Assembly (NCBI RefSeq): GCF_016616885.1
Contig: NZ_CP067102.1
Coordinates: 3,438,501-3,502,500 of the forward strand
From: Bradyrhizobium diazoefficiens
Lineage (GTDB): Bacteria; Pseudomonadota; Alphaproteobacteria; Rhizobiales; Xanthobacteraceae
Direction of reading: 5' to 3'
DNA length: 64,000 nt
Every line of letters starts with the position of its first letter. The stretch's first letter is position 1. Positions 1 to 8,493 of the stretch are shown here, piece after piece. Both the position numbers and the translations under genes were made by a program. The notes below the pieces were generated by a model. It had not been told where the DNA came from, made no database searches, and was given only the letters and a program-made list of their open reading frames with translations.

Positions 1-384
1 GTGTTCCAGACCGACATCAATCCCGCCGCGCGCATCGGCCGCGGCATTTTCCTCGACCACGCCACCGGTTTCGTCTGCGGCGAGACCGCGGTGATCGAGG
101 ACGACGTCTCGATCCTGCACGGCGTCACGCTCGGCGGCACCGGCAAGGAGAACGAGGACCGTCATCCCAAGATCCGCCACGGCGTGCTGATCGGCGCCGG
201 TGCAAAAATCCTCGGCAATATCGAGATCGGCCATTGCGCGCGCATCGCCGCAGGCTCGGTCGTGGTCAAGCCGGTGCCGCACAACGTCACGGTCGCGGGC
301 GTGCCGGCCAAGATCGTGGGCGAAGCCGGCTGTGCCGAGCCGTCGCGCACCATGGACCAGATGATCAACGCGCTGGGGCTTTGA
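1..384 (+). CDS. cysE: Serine O-acetyltransferase, C-terminal part (5' end outside window)
   Basis: This is the left-handed beta-helix domain of serine acetyltransferase, which makes O-acetylserine from serine and acetyl-CoA in cytoplasmic cysteine synthesis. Hexapeptide-repeat turns run through the whole fragment, including the characteristic DHATGFVCGETA and GGTGKE segments; the His of DHATG is a family active-site residue. The last residues (INALGL) fit the flexible C-terminal tail that docks into cysteine synthase in this family. The reading frame is open at base 1, so the GTG there is an internal codon and the N-terminal helical domain lies upstream. A strong terminator follows directly. 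Confidence 0.93.
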   Translation: MFQTDINPAARIGRGIFLDHATGFVCGETAVIEDDVSILHGVTLGGTGKENEDRHPKIRHGVLIGAGAKILGNIEIGHCARIAAGSVVVKPVPHNVTVAGVPAKIVGEAGCAEPSRTMDQMINALGL

Positions 385-396
385 GACTAGCGCGTT

Positions 397-422
397 AAGG
401 GCCGGATATTCCGGCCCTTTTC
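397..422 (+). terminator. Rho-independent terminator after cysE
   Basis: A perfect 9-bp stem (397-405 with 411-419) closes a 5-nt loop and runs into a short T-tract. It sits 13 bases after the cysE stop codon, so cysE transcription should end before the next gene. Confidence 0.85.
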
Positions 423-508
423 GTCCCCAAATTCTTTGGCGATTCATGCTGGCGGTTGGCCGCGTCTCGTCCTAAAACCCGCCGACCAATTTTGATCGGA
501 GACTTGCC

Positions 509-727
509 GTGGACGTCAAAGAAGTCAGAAAGTTAGATGCGTATTTGAAGCGCGTATTCGGCAATCCCAAGATCCGCGTCGTGCCGCGGCCGAAGAAGGA
601 CGACTCCGCCGAGGTCTATATCGGCGAGGAGTTCATCGGCGTGCTGTTCGTTGACGACGAGGACGATGATCGCTCGTTCCAGTTCCAGATGGCGATCCTG
701 GAAGACGATCTGGTCGATCAGGAATAG
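509..727 (+). CDS. DUF3126 family protein
   Basis: A 72-residue acidic protein starting at GTG with a GGAG motif about 8 bases upstream. Sequence and length match DUF3126, a small alphaproteobacterial family of unknown function that I recall next to cysE in Bradyrhizobium relatives. It has a basic N-terminal half (KRVFGNPKIRVVPRPKK) and a very acidic C-terminal half (FVDDEDDDRSF). There is no signal peptide or membrane segment, so it should be cytoplasmic. The cysE terminator suggests its own promoter in the roughly 85-bp gap. Function is unknown. Confidence 0.85.
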   Translation: MDVKEVRKLDAYLKRVFGNPKIRVVPRPKKDDSAEVYIGEEFIGVLFVDDEDDDRSFQFQMAILEDDLVDQE

Positions 728-738
728 CCACTCTCTCT

Positions 739-818
739 CGTCATTGCGAGCGACGCGAAGCAATCCAGAGTCCCTCCGCGGATGCAGCCTGGATTGCTTC
801 GCTTCGCTCGCAATGACG
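739..818. repeat. REP-like palindrome, type A (intact)
   Basis: Two 30-bp arms starting CGTCATTGCGAG and ending CTCGCAATGACG face each other across a short spacer. The same palindrome recurs at 40210-40277 (split by an insertion sequence) and 60924-60987. It follows the DUF3126 stop and could end transcripts or stabilise mRNA ends from both sides. Confidence 0.9.
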
Positions 819-856
819 GATCCTATCCCCGCGACCGCCGTCGCGGCCTCACAACT

Positions 857-1252
857 CTATTTCTTTGCCAGAATCCGCAGCCGCGCCGTGGCGTCGGCGA
901 CCGTAATGCCCTCCGCATCGATGAGCTCGGCTTGCACGACCATGTCGTGCTCCGTCTGCTCGATCACCCGCGCCCGCGCCGTAATGGCTCCCACCGCCGC
1001 AGGTCTCAGGAAGCGCGTGTCGAGGCTCCTGGTGACCACGGTCAGGTCAGGCGAGAGTCTTGCGAGCCCGCAAGCCCCGGTGGCGGAGTCCAGCATCGCC
1101 GCGAGAAATCCGCCCTGGACGGTCCCGTGCCTGTTGGTGAACGCGACCTGAGCCTGGAAGCGGATCACGGCATGCCCGCTCTCGTCAGTGCCAATCCATT
1201 CGCGTCCCAGGAGTTGGGCGCCTGGTGGCAAGTTTTCTGCTGCATCGGTCAT
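857..1252 (-). CDS. PaaI-type hotdog-fold thioesterase
   Basis: A 131-residue single hotdog-domain protein. The segment HGTVQGGFLAAMLDSATG (about residues 43-60) is the active-site helix and loop of PaaI/YbgC-like acyl-CoA thioesterases, and its Asp in MLDSATG is the expected catalytic acid. Length is typical for a one-domain member that works as a dimer or tetramer. No signal peptide is present. It probably hydrolyses acyl- or aryl-acyl-CoA in the cytoplasm; the physiological substrate cannot be read from the sequence. Its 3' end faces the type A palindrome. Confidence 0.85.
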   Translation of the reverse strand: MTDAAENLPPGAQLLGREWIGTDESGHAVIRFQAQVAFTNRHGTVQGGFLAAMLDSATGACGLARLSPDLTVVTRSLDTRFLRPAAVGAITARARVIEQTEHDMVVQAELIDAEGITVADATARLRILAKK

Positions 1253-1532
1253 ATCGGTCGCCGCAATGATTTCGTGACGGTAAGGGGTATCAAGCAGTCG
1301 ATCCCGCGCAAGGCGGTTCAGTCAATCTGCTCGCCAACGAGATGACGATACGTCCTGCGCTTTGGCGCTGGATGGCGCAGCTATTCGTTCATGGCGAAGA
1401 GCGCGGCCATTACGGCGACACTCAGTCACATTAGATGTAGGTCAACGAGAAGACGGTGGCGGTCGCGCAAAATCAGCGGATTTGGCGCACTGTCAGCGTA
1501 GCCTCTTGAAGCCTGTACCTGCGGTGCCGAAG

Positions 1533-3380
1533 CTAATTACAAACTTCCACTATTCCCCCCCGCCGCCATAGATCGGTAGGACTGGCCTGTTGTGCGCGAC
1601 AGCCAGGCTGAACCGGACGACAACCCGCGTTGTTGCAAATCATTTGTCCGGTTGCTTGCGGCTTCGCGGGCGCGGCCTCGCCGTTCTTCCTTTGGTCGTC
1701 TCGCTTCTTGGCATCCTCGCGGGTCGCAACCGGCTTCTTGTCCTGGACCTTCTCGCATTCATTGTCATCGTTGATGCGATAGCCGGCGCGGCATGCGATC
1801 TTCACGCAAGCGTCGCCGTCGGCTTTGAAGCCATGATCGCACACCAGCGGGCAGACCCGGCCCGGCTTGGCCTTGATCGCGTCGAGCGCGTCGAAGCTCG
1901 CGACCTTGGCGTCGAACTTCGTCCCGGCATATTTGTTGAACAGCGTCAGCGAGCGTTGCGATGACGCATTCCAGTCGCCATCGGCAGCGGTGGCCAGACA
2001 GCCGACGCGGCGCAGCTCGGACTGAACGAGCTTTGCCGTGTCTGCGGGGGACAAGCTCGGCTGCGATGAGGTCGGCGCAACGGCTGCAACCTTCTGTGCG
2101 CTATCGGCGACTTGCTGCTTCTCGGCAGCTTGCTTCTCTGCGGCAGCCTTGTCGTTCGCGATCTTGTCGGCAAGCGCCTTCTCAGCGGCTTGCTTGTCGG
2201 CCAACGCTTTCGCGACCGCGGCCTCGGCGTCCTTGCGGCGCTGCTCGGCTGCGGCCGCCTTGGCCTCCTCGATCTGCTTGGCCTTTTCCGCGGCAAGGCG
2301 GACGTTTTCGGCGGCCTTGGCGGCGGCGGCCGCTTTCTCCTGCTCGGCCTTGTTGGCACGCTCGGCTGCGAGCCTTGCCTTTTCGTCTTCGGCTTGGCGT
2401 GCCTTCGCGGCCGCAATTGCGCGCGCCTCCTCGGCCGCGACGTTCTTCAGTTGCGCGCGGGCGAGGCCCGCATAGAATCCGTCGGGATAGGCCTGCAGGA
2501 ATGCTTCCCATGCGTCTCGGTTTCCCGCCTGGAGCGCCAGCTCATAGTCCCGGCGCACGCTGTCCTGGGGATTGGCTTGCGGGCCCGGCGCTGCTGCCGG
2601 TTTGGCCGGCACCAGCGAAACATCGTCGCCGCCGAGCGAGCCGTACACATACGGCTCCTGCTTGTAGCCGGTGGTCTTGAGGACGTCGTCGCGCACGAAG
2701 CCGAACGCCTTGCGGAGGTCGAGGCCCGGCATCGGCAGACGCTCGACGAGAGCGGTGGCAAACGGGCTGTTCTTCGCGTCGCCGTCCGAGGCGGTCGAGC
2801 CGGCCTTCGCCGCGAAGGCAATCATGGTGTTCGGGCTGGTCGGCTCGACCTTGGCAAGGCCACGCCCAATTGCCCGGGCGGCGATCGTCCGCTTCATGGT
2901 CTTGGCGAACGGGTTGTCGCGACAGGCATCCAGGATGACGAGTCGGAGCTGCTTGGCAGGCTCGACCGCGAACAGGGCGCGGTCCAACGGCAGCGTTTCG
3001 TCGAGGACGTCGCTGTCGGTCTCGAGCGTCGCATCGGTGGGGATCAGATAATTCGTCCCGTCGAGCTCAATTCCGTGGCCGGCATAATAGACCACCGCAA
3101 CGTCGGCCTCGCGCGCCTTGCCACCAAAATCGCGCAGCGCCTTGCGCATCTCGGCGACGTTCAGGTCGAGCTTGACATCGACCGTATCGAAGCCGGCCTT
3201 CCTGAACATGCCGCCGACCAGCGCGGCATCGTTCGCGGGGTTCGCCAGCCTCGCCACGTTCTTGTAAGCCGAGTTGCCCATGACGAGCGCGACGCGCCTT
3301 TCGGCCTGTGCGGAGCCGGTCCCAAGCCAGGTCGCAAACCAAGTCGAAACAATCAACAAAACAAACAGCCGAAGCCGCAT
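1533..3380 (-). CDS. Secreted caspase-like (peptidase C14) protein with coiled coil and Cys-rich tail
   Basis: A 615-residue protein. I chose the ATG at 3380, which gives a clean signal peptide (MRLRLFVLLIVSTWF, cleavage near SAQA) and a G-rich stretch at ribosome-binding distance; an upstream TTG gives no better site. Residues about 27-255 form a caspase-like domain with the catalytic pair His102 (YYAGHGIE) and Cys153 (LDACRDNPF). A long Ala/Lys/Glu-rich coiled coil spans about 280-420. A region resembling a peptidoglycan-binding fold follows (about 445-520), then a Cys-rich tail with about ten cysteines. Secreted caspase homologues with accessory modules are common in Bradyrhizobium; their targets are unknown. 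No partner toxin or immunity gene is adjacent. Confidence 0.85.
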   Translation of the reverse strand: MRLRLFVLLIVSTWFATWLGTGSAQAERRVALVMGNSAYKNVARLANPANDAALVGGMFRKAGFDTVDVKLDLNVAEMRKALRDFGGKAREADVAVVYYAGHGIELDGTNYLIPTDATLETDSDVLDETLPLDRALFAVEPAKQLRLVILDACRDNPFAKTMKRTIAARAIGRGLAKVEPTSPNTMIAFAAKAGSTASDGDAKNSPFATALVERLPMPGLDLRKAFGFVRDDVLKTTGYKQEPYVYGSLGGDDVSLVPAKPAAAPGPQANPQDSVRRDYELALQAGNRDAWEAFLQAYPDGFYAGLARAQLKNVAAEEARAIAAAKARQAEDEKARLAAERANKAEQEKAAAAAKAAENVRLAAEKAKQIEEAKAAAAEQRRKDAEAAVAKALADKQAAEKALADKIANDKAAAEKQAAEKQQVADSAQKVAAVAPTSSQPSLSPADTAKLVQSELRRVGCLATAADGDWNASSQRSLTLFNKYAGTKFDAKVASFDALDAIKAKPGRVCPLVCDHGFKADGDACVKIACRAGYRINDDNECEKVQDKKPVATREDAKKRDDQRKNGEAAPAKPQATGQMICNNAGCRPVQPGCRAQQASPTDLWRRGGIVEVCN

Positions 3381-3657
3381 TCCAGCCCCCGAATGCAATC
3401 GCGTCAGATTATTCGCAGAATGGCCAAATGCAATCCACGATCAGTGATGCTTGTCACACATCCCTGCGCCATCCAGTCAACGGGGCGCCGAGCCGGGATG
3501 CGTGACCGCATCATTCAAATCAAATTCCCCACGATGCCCAGTGTGCCCCTGTTTTGCCCGACGGGTCAAGCTCGTCTTCGAAAAAAACGAAGCCATGCCC
3601 ATGCCTGTCTACTGTGCATGGGGTTGTTTTCGACTTTTTGTCGGGCTGGCTCCGCGT

Positions 3658-4452
3658 TCAGCTCCGCGGCCCGCGCAACTGCGTTATCAGCCGCTCCATC
3701 GCGTCCGCGACGTCGCGCCATTGCGACAGCCAGCTGCGCGGAAAGCGGAAGGTGAGGTCGGCGCCGCCGACGCGGCGCTCGGACAGGCACATGCCGGGCG
3801 TGGCTGCATCGCGCGTGCAGCGCGCGGCGAGGGCGGGGCTCGTCGCGGAATAGAAATCCTCGCTGCCATAGGGCGTGTCGCTGCGGAACATCCGCATCGT
3901 CAGCCCATCGCCCGGCGTTGCCGCAGCCTGGTCGAAATAGCGCGGATAGATCGTCGCGGTTCGCTGCTGGGGCGACAGCGCATCGTGATGCGCCGATATC
4001 GACAGGAAGATGCGGTCGATCGGCTGCATGGCCGTGTCCACGCTGTCGGCAGTCACGTGCCGCGGTCCGTTAGGCGCGTCCAGCGAGGGATAGAGGAAAT
4101 CGAGATCGATGCGCTCCTGCGGTCCGGAGTGCCGCTGGATCTTCATCCGGATCGCCGAGATCGGCAGGTTGAACAGCGTTCCGCCGACGCTGACCGGCAG
4201 CTTGTCCGGCGCGTCCGCGCCGCCGGTGCTCCAGGTCGGCCACAAGAGATAGGCGACCAGCGCGATCGCGCTCGCCGCGAATACACCGGTGAGCGCAAAC
4301 GGGACGAGATGCGCCCGGGCGCGCGTCCTTGCGCTTGTCCTTGCGCTTGTCTTGGAAGAGCGAGGGGAGGTTGCCGAAAACACCGTCATGACGTCGCGCA
4401 AATGGCCCGGGAGGTCGGCCGGTGGCCGACGAATCACCGGCGAATATGCCAC
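3658..4452 (-). CDS. Membrane-anchored protein of unknown function
   Basis: A 264-residue protein with a basic Ser/Thr/Arg-rich N-terminus, one transmembrane helix (about residues 50-70, ending LLWPTW) and a large C-terminal domain that should be periplasmic. I recognise it only as a conserved hypothetical of the Bradyrhizobium type. The listed start is GTG at 4452; an ATG at 4389 would also keep the membrane segment, and neither has a convincing ribosome site. The C-terminal domain has two Cys (AARC, GMC) that could form a disulfide. A CtrA-type box at 4526-4540 lies between this gene and the next, divergent one. Confidence 0.7.
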   Translation of the reverse strand: MAYSPVIRRPPADLPGHLRDVMTVFSATSPRSSKTSARTSARTRARAHLVPFALTGVFAASAIALVAYLLWPTWSTGGADAPDKLPVSVGGTLFNLPISAIRMKIQRHSGPQERIDLDFLYPSLDAPNGPRHVTADSVDTAMQPIDRIFLSISAHHDALSPQQRTATIYPRYFDQAAATPGDGLTMRMFRSDTPYGSEDFYSATSPALAARCTRDAATPGMCLSERRVGGADLTFRFPRSWLSQWRDVADAMERLITQLRGPRS

Positions 4453-4525
4453 GCGGCGGCGATTTCGCGGAAGGTTCCCGGCTACCGGGAACGGGGGAGA
4501 GCTCTGCGCGGGCCGGGCGCCAGCG

Positions 4526-4540
4526 TTAACCTTCGCTTAA
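4526..4540. promoter_or_regulatory. CtrA-type box TTAA-N7-TTAA
   Basis: TTAACCTTCGCTTAA is a perfect TTAA-N7-TTAA motif, the recognition pattern of the alphaproteobacterial response regulator CtrA. It lies 86 bases upstream of the membrane gene at 4612 and 74 bases upstream of the divergent gene at 4452. A further TTAACC half-site follows at 4553-4558. The match is direct; binding is inferred. Confidence 0.5.
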
Positions 4541-4611
4541 GGATAATGTAGCGTTAACCGGCACGATTTGTCACAGGAAAGCACCTCGCGTTGCGTATGG
4601 GCGGACTTCCG

Positions 4612-4941
4612 ATGACACCTGAAGCTTTCAACACTCTCTTCTCGATCTGCATCGGCTTCGCGCTCGCGGGCGCGCTCGCAAACGGATACCAGGCGATGTC
4701 GCAACGGCCCGCCGGTTTCGGGCTGTTGCAGGAGGGCGTGGCCCCCAGGACATTTGCAGCGGTACCGTTCCTGGTGTTCGCGGCGCCCTTCATCATCATG
4801 CGCAACACGCTGCGCGGCATGCGGCTGGAGAGCCGCCGCTTCGAGTTCGTGATGATGGCGACCGTCATCGCCGGCTTCTGGAGCATGATGAGCGGCACCT
4901 TCTTCCTGATGACGCTGCGCGCGACCGGCGTGCTGGGCTGA
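4612..4941 (+). CDS. Small three-helix membrane protein, unknown function
   Basis: A 109-residue protein with three hydrophobic segments (about residues 8-25, 46-65 and 82-103). The start used is ATG at 4612, preceded by GGGCGGA. In-frame alternatives are ATG 4597 and TTG 4591, the latter having an AGGAAA motif about 10 bases upstream, so the N-terminus is uncertain by up to 7 residues. It resembles conserved hypothetical inner-membrane proteins of Bradyrhizobiaceae. A CtrA-type box sits upstream, hinting at cell-cycle or envelope-linked expression. Confidence 0.72.
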   Translation: MTPEAFNTLFSICIGFALAGALANGYQAMSQRPAGFGLLQEGVAPRTFAAVPFLVFAAPFIIMRNTLRGMRLESRRFEFVMMATVIAGFWSMMSGTFFLMTLRATGVLG

Positions 4942-5028
4942 CGCCTTGCAGGGCTGCCCGCTGCGGCGGCCCTTTGCCTCCGCGCCGTCGTTTCGCTATG
5001 GCTGAGGTTGAAGTGACAGGAGACCTCC

Positions 5029-5559
5029 ATGGCGATCTACGAGCTCGACGGGCAGGCGCCCGATCTTCCCCCTGACGGCAATTACTTCATTGCGGAGACC
5101 GCGACAGTGATCGGCCGCGTGCGCCTGAAGCCGGGCGCCAGCGTCTGGTTCGGCGCGGTGCTGCGCGGCGACAATGAGTGGATCGAGATCGGCGAGGGCG
5201 CCAACGTGCAGGACGGTTCGACCTGCCACACCGACCTCGGCTTTCCGATGGTCATCGGCAAAAACTGCACCGTCGGCCACAACGTCATCCTGCACGGCTG
5301 CACCATCGAGGAGGGCGCGCTGATCGGCATGGGCTCGATCGTGATGAACGGCGCCAGGATCGGCCGCAACAGCATCGTCGGCGCCGGCTCCGTCATCACC
5401 GAGGGCAAGGAGTTTCCCGAGCGCTCGCTGATCATCGGCTCGCCCGCGCGCGTGATCCGCACGCTCGACGACGCCCAGGTGCAGAAGATGGGAAGTGCTG
5501 CGCGGTTCTACGTCGCCAACGGTCCGCGCTTCAAGAAGGGCCTGAAGCGGATCGGCTGA
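5029..5559 (+). CDS. Gamma-carbonic anhydrase family protein
   Basis: A 176-residue left-handed beta-helix protein with hexapeptide repeats throughout. The three metal-binding histidines of the gamma-carbonic anhydrase/YrdA family are visible at His67 (CHTDLG), His84 (VGHN) and His89 (LHGC). It should form a cytoplasmic trimer with metal at the subunit interfaces. Whether it hydrates CO2 or is a YrdA/PaaY-type member without that activity cannot be told from sequence alone. ATG start with GGAG about 8 bases upstream. It appears to be monocistronic. Confidence 0.9.
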   Translation: MAIYELDGQAPDLPPDGNYFIAETATVIGRVRLKPGASVWFGAVLRGDNEWIEIGEGANVQDGSTCHTDLGFPMVIGKNCTVGHNVILHGCTIEEGALIGMGSIVMNGARIGRNSIVGAGSVITEGKEFPERSLIIGSPARVIRTLDDAQVQKMGSAARFYVANGPRFKKGLKRIG

Positions 5560-5679
5560 AGATGGACGCGGATCCGCCGATCCGTGGTTCCATACCGTAA
5601 CAATACGTGCCGGCAATTTAATCCGCCGCTAGCGCAATCAGGCTACCTTGGCGCGCTTACAACCAGGAGGAGCGTCGCC

Positions 5680-7377
5680 ATGGGCGCTGCGACACTTGGA
5701 TCCAGGCTCGACGCCGGAACCAAACTGTTCAAGAAATTCGCTAGCTTCGCGCGCGGTACCGACACGCTCAGCGTCGCGGAGAAGGTGTACAGCATCGCGG
5801 GCTTCCTCGCGATCGTCACCACCTTCCTGCTCGTGATGTCGGTCCAGACGGTCCGGTTGCAAACGTCCTATCGCCACATGCATGCGACCTCCGTGGAAGC
5901 AGCGATCAACACTGGACGCATCAATGCGATGATCTACGCCATCGTGATGGAATCGCGCGGCATCTACATGTCCAGTGATCGTGGCGCGATGAGGCCGTTT
6001 GCCGACGGGCTGGTGCGGCGCAATCACGAGCTCGCTGTCGCCGTGAAGAGCATGGAGCGGACCGCCGGCGACGACGACGCCGAGCAATTGGCGAGCTTCC
6101 GTCAGCGCATCGCGCAATTCATCGACTTCCGCCAGGAGCTGGCGCGACGCGGGCTCGAGATCAGCCCGGCGGCAGCGCGCGAGTGGGGCGACAATGATGC
6201 CAACCGGACGCTGCGCAGCAAGCTCAACGTCGACCTCGAGGCGCTCGAACGCATCTACAGGCAACGCGCCAGCGAGGCCGACGACCTCGCGAACGAGAAC
6301 CGCTACGCTGCCGCCTATCTGTTCATGCTCGGACTCGTCGCGCTCGTTCTCGCCGGCCTCAACGTCGTCGTGATGCGGAGCGCGGTGGTGGGCGCGCTGG
6401 CCGAGATCACGCAGGCGACCGACCGGATTGCGGACGGCGACGTCAAGAGCGAGGTGCCGCATCTGCGCCGTCACGACGAGATCGGACATCTTGCGCGCGC
6501 CGTGCAGCACTTCCGCGACGCAGTGGCGCGCATTTTCGAGCTGGAGGAGCTTGAGCTCGGTACCGCGCAGGCGCGCGACGCTGCAAGGAGAGAGCGCGAC
6601 AAGTTCAACGACAAGTACCAGGCCAAGAAGTGGCAGCTCTCGGCAGCGATCAACAGCATGCCGCAGGGCCTGATCATGCTCGACGGCAAGGCGGCCGTGG
6701 TCGTCGCCATGAACACCAATTACCGGCGGATCTACAATCTGCCCGAAACCATCCAGGCGGGATCGACGCTCGAGGAAATCCTCCAGCACCGCGTCAAGAG
6801 CGGATTGTTCAGCGGCGACGTCGCAAAATATGTCGCGGCCGTTCGCGAGCGCATCGCCAGGCGTGAGCCGACGGCCTATGAGATCAGCCTGAACGACGGC
6901 CGCATCATCAAGATCTACGAGCGTCCGATGGACGGCGGCGGCTGGGTGTCGGTGCAGGAGGATGTCACCGAACAGCGCCAGCGCGAGCGCATGCTCGAAC
7001 GCATGGAGCGTTTCCTCGCCACCATCATCGAGAACGTGACCGAAGGCATCATCGCCAAGGATGCACGGAACCAGCGCTACGTCTTCGTCAACAAGGCGGC
7101 CGAGAAGATGATCGGCATGTCGCGGGGCGAGATCATCGGCAAGACCGCGCGGGAATTGTTCTCCGCCGAGGCGGCCGAGCTGATCGAGCGGCGCGACCGG
7201 CAGCTTCTCGCACAGAAGCAGCAGCTCGAACCTATCATCGATACGATCGACAATCCGACGCGCGGGCGCCGCGTGATCTCGGCCCGCCGGGTTCAGATCG
7301 GCGGCGCCGGCGAGGAATCCCACATGTTCGTGACCATGGTCGAGGACCGAACAGAGAAGATGGTGGCAGCCGCGTAG
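5680..7377 (+). CDS. HAMP/PAS signalling protein without an output domain
   Basis: A 565-residue inner-membrane protein. The ATG at 5680 is fixed by an AGGAGG ribosome site about 10 bases upstream, although the frame stays open further 5'. Residues about 35-58 form the first transmembrane helix, followed by a helical periplasmic sensor. A second helix (about 213-235) leads into a HAMP linker (about 236-290), a coiled coil, and two PAS domains (about 320-435 and 445-560), the second with the pattern YVFVNKAAEKMIGMSR. The chain ends after the second PAS: there is no histidine-kinase, GGDEF, EAL or methyl-accepting module. It may act through partner proteins, or be a truncated kinase ancestor. 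Confidence 0.85.
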   Translation: MGAATLGSRLDAGTKLFKKFASFARGTDTLSVAEKVYSIAGFLAIVTTFLLVMSVQTVRLQTSYRHMHATSVEAAINTGRINAMIYAIVMESRGIYMSSDRGAMRPFADGLVRRNHELAVAVKSMERTAGDDDAEQLASFRQRIAQFIDFRQELARRGLEISPAAAREWGDNDANRTLRSKLNVDLEALERIYRQRASEADDLANENRYAAAYLFMLGLVALVLAGLNVVVMRSAVVGALAEITQATDRIADGDVKSEVPHLRRHDEIGHLARAVQHFRDAVARIFELEELELGTAQARDAARRERDKFNDKYQAKKWQLSAAINSMPQGLIMLDGKAAVVVAMNTNYRRIYNLPETIQAGSTLEEILQHRVKSGLFSGDVAKYVAAVRERIARREPTAYEISLNDGRIIKIYERPMDGGGWVSVQEDVTEQRQRERMLERMERFLATIIENVTEGIIAKDARNQRYVFVNKAAEKMIGMSRGEIIGKTARELFSAEAAELIERRDRQLLAQKQQLEPIIDTIDNPTRGRRVISARRVQIGGAGEESHMFVTMVEDRTEKMVAAA

Positions 7378-7416
7378 CGCTACGCGATCAGTTTGCGCAT
7401 GATCGTGGCTGCCACC
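7362..7416. repeat. Nested inverted repeat over the stop codon of the PAS gene
   Basis: GGTGGCAGCC (7362-7371) pairs with GGCTGCCACC (7407-7416). Inside lies a perfect 16-bp palindrome (7371-7386, CGCGTAGCGCTACGCG). The structure includes the end of the upstream gene and is followed by TGTTT. It is probably a transcript-end hairpin rather than a clean intrinsic terminator. Confidence 0.55.
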
Positions 7417-7494
7417 TGTTTCAAGCTGATGTGACTGGCTTGGCTCCGGAACCTGTCTTTGCCGCAGCCGTTGGTGAGGCAGGGAGAATCTCCG

Positions 7495-7803
7495 ATGACC
7501 AGATCGTCCGCAAGCGCTTCCATCAAGACGCTGATCGTGATCTTCGCTCTCGCTGCGACGCCAGCGATCTCGTTCGCGCAAACCATCGGCGGGTCGACCG
7601 GATTGACTGGCGGCGTCCCCAAGGCATCAGCGCCGCCGCCCGGCACCAACAGCTTGGGCACGGCGCAATCGTCCGGCGCGAACACGGCGCCGGGGGTGAC
7701 CACAGGCGCCGCTTCCGGATCGAACGCCGACGCCGATGCAACGGTGAGCACCGAGAACCGGCAGCTCGACAAGAAGATGAAAAGCATCTGCCGTGGCTGC
7801 TGA
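7495..7803 (+). CDS. Small secreted protein, unknown function
   Basis: A 102-residue protein whose start at ATG 7495 follows GGGAGAAT. The N-terminus is a clear signal peptide (TLIVIFALAATPAISFAQ). The mature part is a low-complexity Gly/Ser/Ala/Pro chain ending in a more ordered tail with two cysteines (SICRGC). It should be periplasmic or extracellular. I know no function; similar short Gly/Ala-rich exported proteins are common in Bradyrhizobium. Confidence 0.65.
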   Translation: MTRSSASASIKTLIVIFALAATPAISFAQTIGGSTGLTGGVPKASAPPPGTNSLGTAQSSGANTAPGVTTGAASGSNADADATVSTENRQLDKKMKSICRGC

Positions 7804-7906
7804 TGCTCGCGTGGAAGTGAGCCTGTCCGCCTATCATCCGTGATCGAGTGACATTAGCTTGGCCTCGCTTTGGAGCGTGGACGGTTTCCACGCGGAGGAT
7901 GAGTTG

Positions 7907-8275
7907 ATGTTGCGCAAGATGATCATGACCGCACTGGCTGTCGCAGCCGTCGGTCTCGCAGCGCCCCAGGTGGCGCAAGCGCGGGGCGGTTTTGGCGGAG
8001 GCGGCCATTGGGGCGGCGGTGGCTGGGGACACGGTGGCTGGGGCCATGGCGGCTGGGGTCATGGCTGGCACGGCGGCGGCTTCTGGCCGGGTGTCGCAAT
8101 CGGCGCTCGCATCGCAGGCGCCGGCTATTACGGCGCGTATGGCTACCCGTACTATGGCAACCCCTATTATTATGGCGTCGGCTACGAGGACTACGGCGCG
8201 CAGTGCTACCCCGTGCGGAAGCGGGTCACGACGCCAGCGGGCTGGCGCGTCCGTCGCGCTCAGGTCTGTGAATAG
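7907..8275 (+). CDS. Gly/His/Trp/Tyr-rich secreted protein
   Basis: A 122-residue exported protein. The start is ATG 7907, supported by GGAGG about 8 bases upstream. The signal peptide ends near AQVAQA. The mature region has repeats of the GGWGHGGWGHG kind followed by a Tyr/Pro segment with alternating YG and YP steps, then a C-terminal block with two Cys and a basic stretch (VRKRV). Gly/His/Trp repeats can bind metals, but no function is established here. It belongs to a widespread rhizobial type annotated as hypothetical or sulfur-globule-like. Confidence 0.72.
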   Translation: MLRKMIMTALAVAAVGLAAPQVAQARGGFGGGGHWGGGGWGHGGWGHGGWGHGWHGGGFWPGVAIGARIAGAGYYGAYGYPYYGNPYYYGVGYEDYGAQCYPVRKRVTTPAGWRVRRAQVCE

Positions 8276-8333
8276 GAGCTGCGACCAGCGTGGGTGCCCG
8301 TCTGAGGCACCAGACTACCGAGGCAGCAAAAAA

Positions 8334-8369
8334 CAAGGCCGTTGACGCAGTATACCGTCAACGACCTTG
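8334..8369 (-). terminator. Hairpin terminator reading on the minus strand
   Basis: A 14-bp stem (8334-8347 with 8356-8369, one G-T pair) closes an 8-nt loop. On the plus strand it is preceded by six A residues (8328-8333), so on the minus strand the stem is followed by a T-tract. It should end transcripts from the minus-strand gene at 8494-8994. Confidence 0.65.
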
Positions 8370-8493
8370 CCAGCCCCGGATATTGAAATCGGCTCACGCC
8401 ATCCGGTATGGGCGAGCATCGCGCGGAATCATACGGGCGAGTGTGATCCATTTCACAAGTGACGAAAATAAAAGGCGGCGGCGCGGGATCTAA

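Noticed and set aside
1533..3380. Caspase-like gene as part of an antiviral defence system
   Set aside because: The protein has a signal peptide and no neighbouring effector, nuclease or sensor gene, so a defence island is not supported.
5638..7581. A long minus-strand open frame over the HAMP/PAS gene
   Set aside because: It is a shadow of the real plus-strand gene, with composition dominated by Arg/His/Asp and no family resemblance.
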